This document shows positions 5,532-6,861 of a stretch of 6,861 bases of DNA, piece after piece; the first letter of the stretch is position 1, and each line of letters opens with the position of its first letter. The notes beneath the pieces are model-generated. The model was not told the DNA's origin, ran no database searches, and was given only the letters and a program-made list of their open reading frames with translations. The translations under genes and the position numbers were made by a program. Location of the stretch: positions 1 through 6,861 of the forward strand of contig CAIMHL010000160.1 of the NCBI GenBank assembly GCA_903840825.1, written 5' to 3'. Origin of the DNA: an uncultured beta proteobacterium. Lineage in GTDB: Bacteria > Pseudomonadota > Gammaproteobacteria > Burkholderiales > Burkholderiaceae_C.

Positions 5532-6861
5532 ATGTCTTCCACTTACTCTGAGCTCAAGTCACCCCTAGCATCCCGGGAAGTCAACTTGCTTGACCGTGAC
5601 CGCAGCATTTTGGCCTTCAATGAACGTGTGCTTGATTGGGCTTACCGGGCAGATGTGCCTCTGTTAGAGCGTCTTCGCTATCTGTGCATTGTTTCCTCCA
5701 ATTTGGATGAATTCTTTGAAGTACGAAGCGAACCCCACTTGGTAGCGTGCCAGCGTAAGGACACCAAGGGCCAATTTTCAGTGGCCTCATTTGCGCGTTT
5801 ATCGAAATTAGCCCACGATCTGGTATCCCGGCAATATGCGCTGTACAACGATGCCTTGTTGCCAGCACTTGAAGCCCAAGGTATCAAAATAATTTCCCAC
5901 GGTGAGCGCAATGTGGCTCAGCGGCAATGGGTTAAGCAGTATTTTGAACGCGAAGTTCGTCCCTTATTGATTCCCGTGAGTCTTGATCCCCGCCCATCCG
6001 TTTCCTCAAGTAGCCAACAAGTCACTTAACTTCATTGTTCGACTTTCAGGTCGCGACGCCTTTGGTCGTGACAACCCGGTCGCCATTGTCAAGGTTCCGC
6101 GTGTTTTGCCGCGCATGATTTTGATGCCCTTCAAAGTCTCCGGTGGTCGACACTATTTCGTATCCCTTTCCAGCGTGATTCGCGCTCACCTCAACGAGCT
6201 ATTTACCGGCCGTGAGGTTAGTCAGTTTTCTCAGTTCAGGGTGACTCGTCATTCGGACCTAGCCGTGGACGAAGACGATGTCAAAAATTTGCGAACTGCT
6301 TTGCGCCATGGTTTGCAGCACAGACATTTTGGGGCTGCGGTTCGGCTTGAAGTATCCGAGGGTTGCTCAGACTACCTCAGCGCATTTTTGCTCAAACAGT
6401 TTGAGTTACCCGAACAAGCTTTTTACCGCGTTCCGGGCCCTGTTAACCTAGTCCGCCTCACCCAACTTGTGGAGCTGGTGGATGCCCCGGCGCTTTGCTT
6501 TCCAGCCTATAGTGCCACCTATCCCACACAGCTAGTCCCAGGCGTATCTTTTTTTGATCAGTTAAAAAAGGGTGATGTCCTGATTCACCAGCCTTTTGAG
6601 AGTTTCGGCGGAGTCCTGGCTTTTTTGCGTGAAGCCGTGAACGACCCTCAGGTGCTGGCGATCAAGCAAACCATTTACCGCACAGGGTCTGATTCAGAGC
6701 TTATGGACTTGTTGCGCGAAGCTGTGCGCCGCGGCAAAGAAGTGATGGTGGTGGTCGAGTTGAAGGCACGCTTTGACGAAGAGGCCAATATCAACTGGGC
6801 AGAAATGTTGGAGTCTATTGGGGCGCAGGTGGTGTATGGCGTGCTCGGCCTCAAGACCCAC
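5532..6861 (+). CDS. ppk: Polyphosphate kinase 1 (Ppk1), frame broken near 5990, 3' end outside window
   Basis: PPK1 reversibly polymerises the ATP gamma-phosphate into polyphosphate via a phosphohistidine. The first frame (ATG 5532) gives the N-terminal domain: LAFNERVLDWA, ERLRYLCIVSSNLDEFFEVR and YFEREVRPLLIPVSLDP (through residue 153). It then shifts and stops at 6027-6029. Conserved sequence resumes one base over at 5995 (HPFPQVANKSLNFIVRLSGRDAFGR) and stays open to 6861. One extra base, probably a C at 5988-5991, restores ..SLDPAHPFPQ.. if removed. Downstream are SQFRVTRHSDLAVDEEDV-type sequence, LYRVPGPVNL-type sequence and HQPFESF. Also present are Arg 6679-6681 (YRTG) and Arg 6769-6771 (KARFDEE), matching the Mg-binding R375 and R405 of E. 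coli PPK. The last codon is the GLKTH histidine, equivalent to catalytic H435, with identical spacing from R405. The remaining roughly 250 residues lie outside. If the shift is real, only a 165-residue non-catalytic fragment is made. Confidence 0.93.
5988..5995 (+). other. Frameshift site in ppk (one apparent extra base, CCCC run)
   Basis: Asp152 (GAT, 5985-5987) is followed by CCCCGCCCAT. Reading as is gives DPRPS and soon a stop at 6027-6029. Dropping one C of the run gives DPAHPFP, which matches the family motif LDPxHPFPQVANKSLNF. The insertion could equally lie in the CCC at 5993-5995, which would restore DPRHPFP. A C-run slip in sequencing, a real mutation, or a CCC-C +1 ribosomal slip would all leave this pattern. 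Confidence 0.88.

Noticed and set aside
1..6861. Mobile elements, CRISPR arrays, tRNA/rRNA genes, phage attachment sites
   Set aside because: I looked for terminal inverted repeats, spaced direct repeats, tRNA-like cloverleaf segments and transposase motifs and saw none. The only tandem repeats are the two Pho boxes.

Overview
The window reads as chromosomal core-genome sequence of a betaproteobacterium, most likely Burkholderiales and probably Comamonadaceae or a close relative. The order ftsH-folP-glmM is the conserved proteobacterial arrangement. The folP, small membrane protein, OlsB-like and ppk products all have the Burkholderiales flavour I recognise. Base composition is moderate, only slightly GC-rich by eye. 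I see no insertion sequence, phage gene, CRISPR array, tRNA or rRNA. All genes lie on the + strand and the window is densely coding.

Layout. Positions 2-1114 hold the C-terminal part of ftsH (AAA+ metalloprotease, cut by the window start), followed by a clear intrinsic terminator at 1140-1168. A compact group follows: folP (1201-2067, dihydropteroate synthase), glmM (2098-3429, phosphoglucosamine mutase) and a small GNAT acetyltransferase starting 2 bases after glmM (3432-3935). An 84-base gap with two inverted repeats leads to a 110-residue, two-helix membrane protein of unknown function (4020-4352). Then come two genes, each with its own promoter region: an OlsB-like acyl-ACP N-acyltransferase (4561-5412) and ppk (polyphosphate kinase 1, from 5532 past the window end).

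The most informative signal is regulatory. Upstream of the olsB-like gene are four head-to-tail 11-base repeats of the TGTCAT type (4410-4453). Upstream of ppk are three (5452-5484). Both have the geometry of a PhoB-binding Pho box, and in each case a -10-like hexamer follows exactly 10 bases after the last TGNCAT core. This suggests a phosphate-starvation pair: one gene for phosphorus-free aminolipid synthesis and one for polyphosphate metabolism. No pst, phoU, phoB or phoR gene lies in the window.

The main anomaly is in ppk. The frame breaks at about 5988-5995 through one apparent extra base, probably a C in the CCCC run at 5988-5991. The conserved PPK1 sequence continues in the next frame for 289 codons, up to the window's last codon, which is the catalytic histidine. 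A sequencing error or a very recent mutation is more likely than an old pseudogene. I found no convincing undescribed system; the least characterised parts are the small membrane protein and the palindrome just before it.
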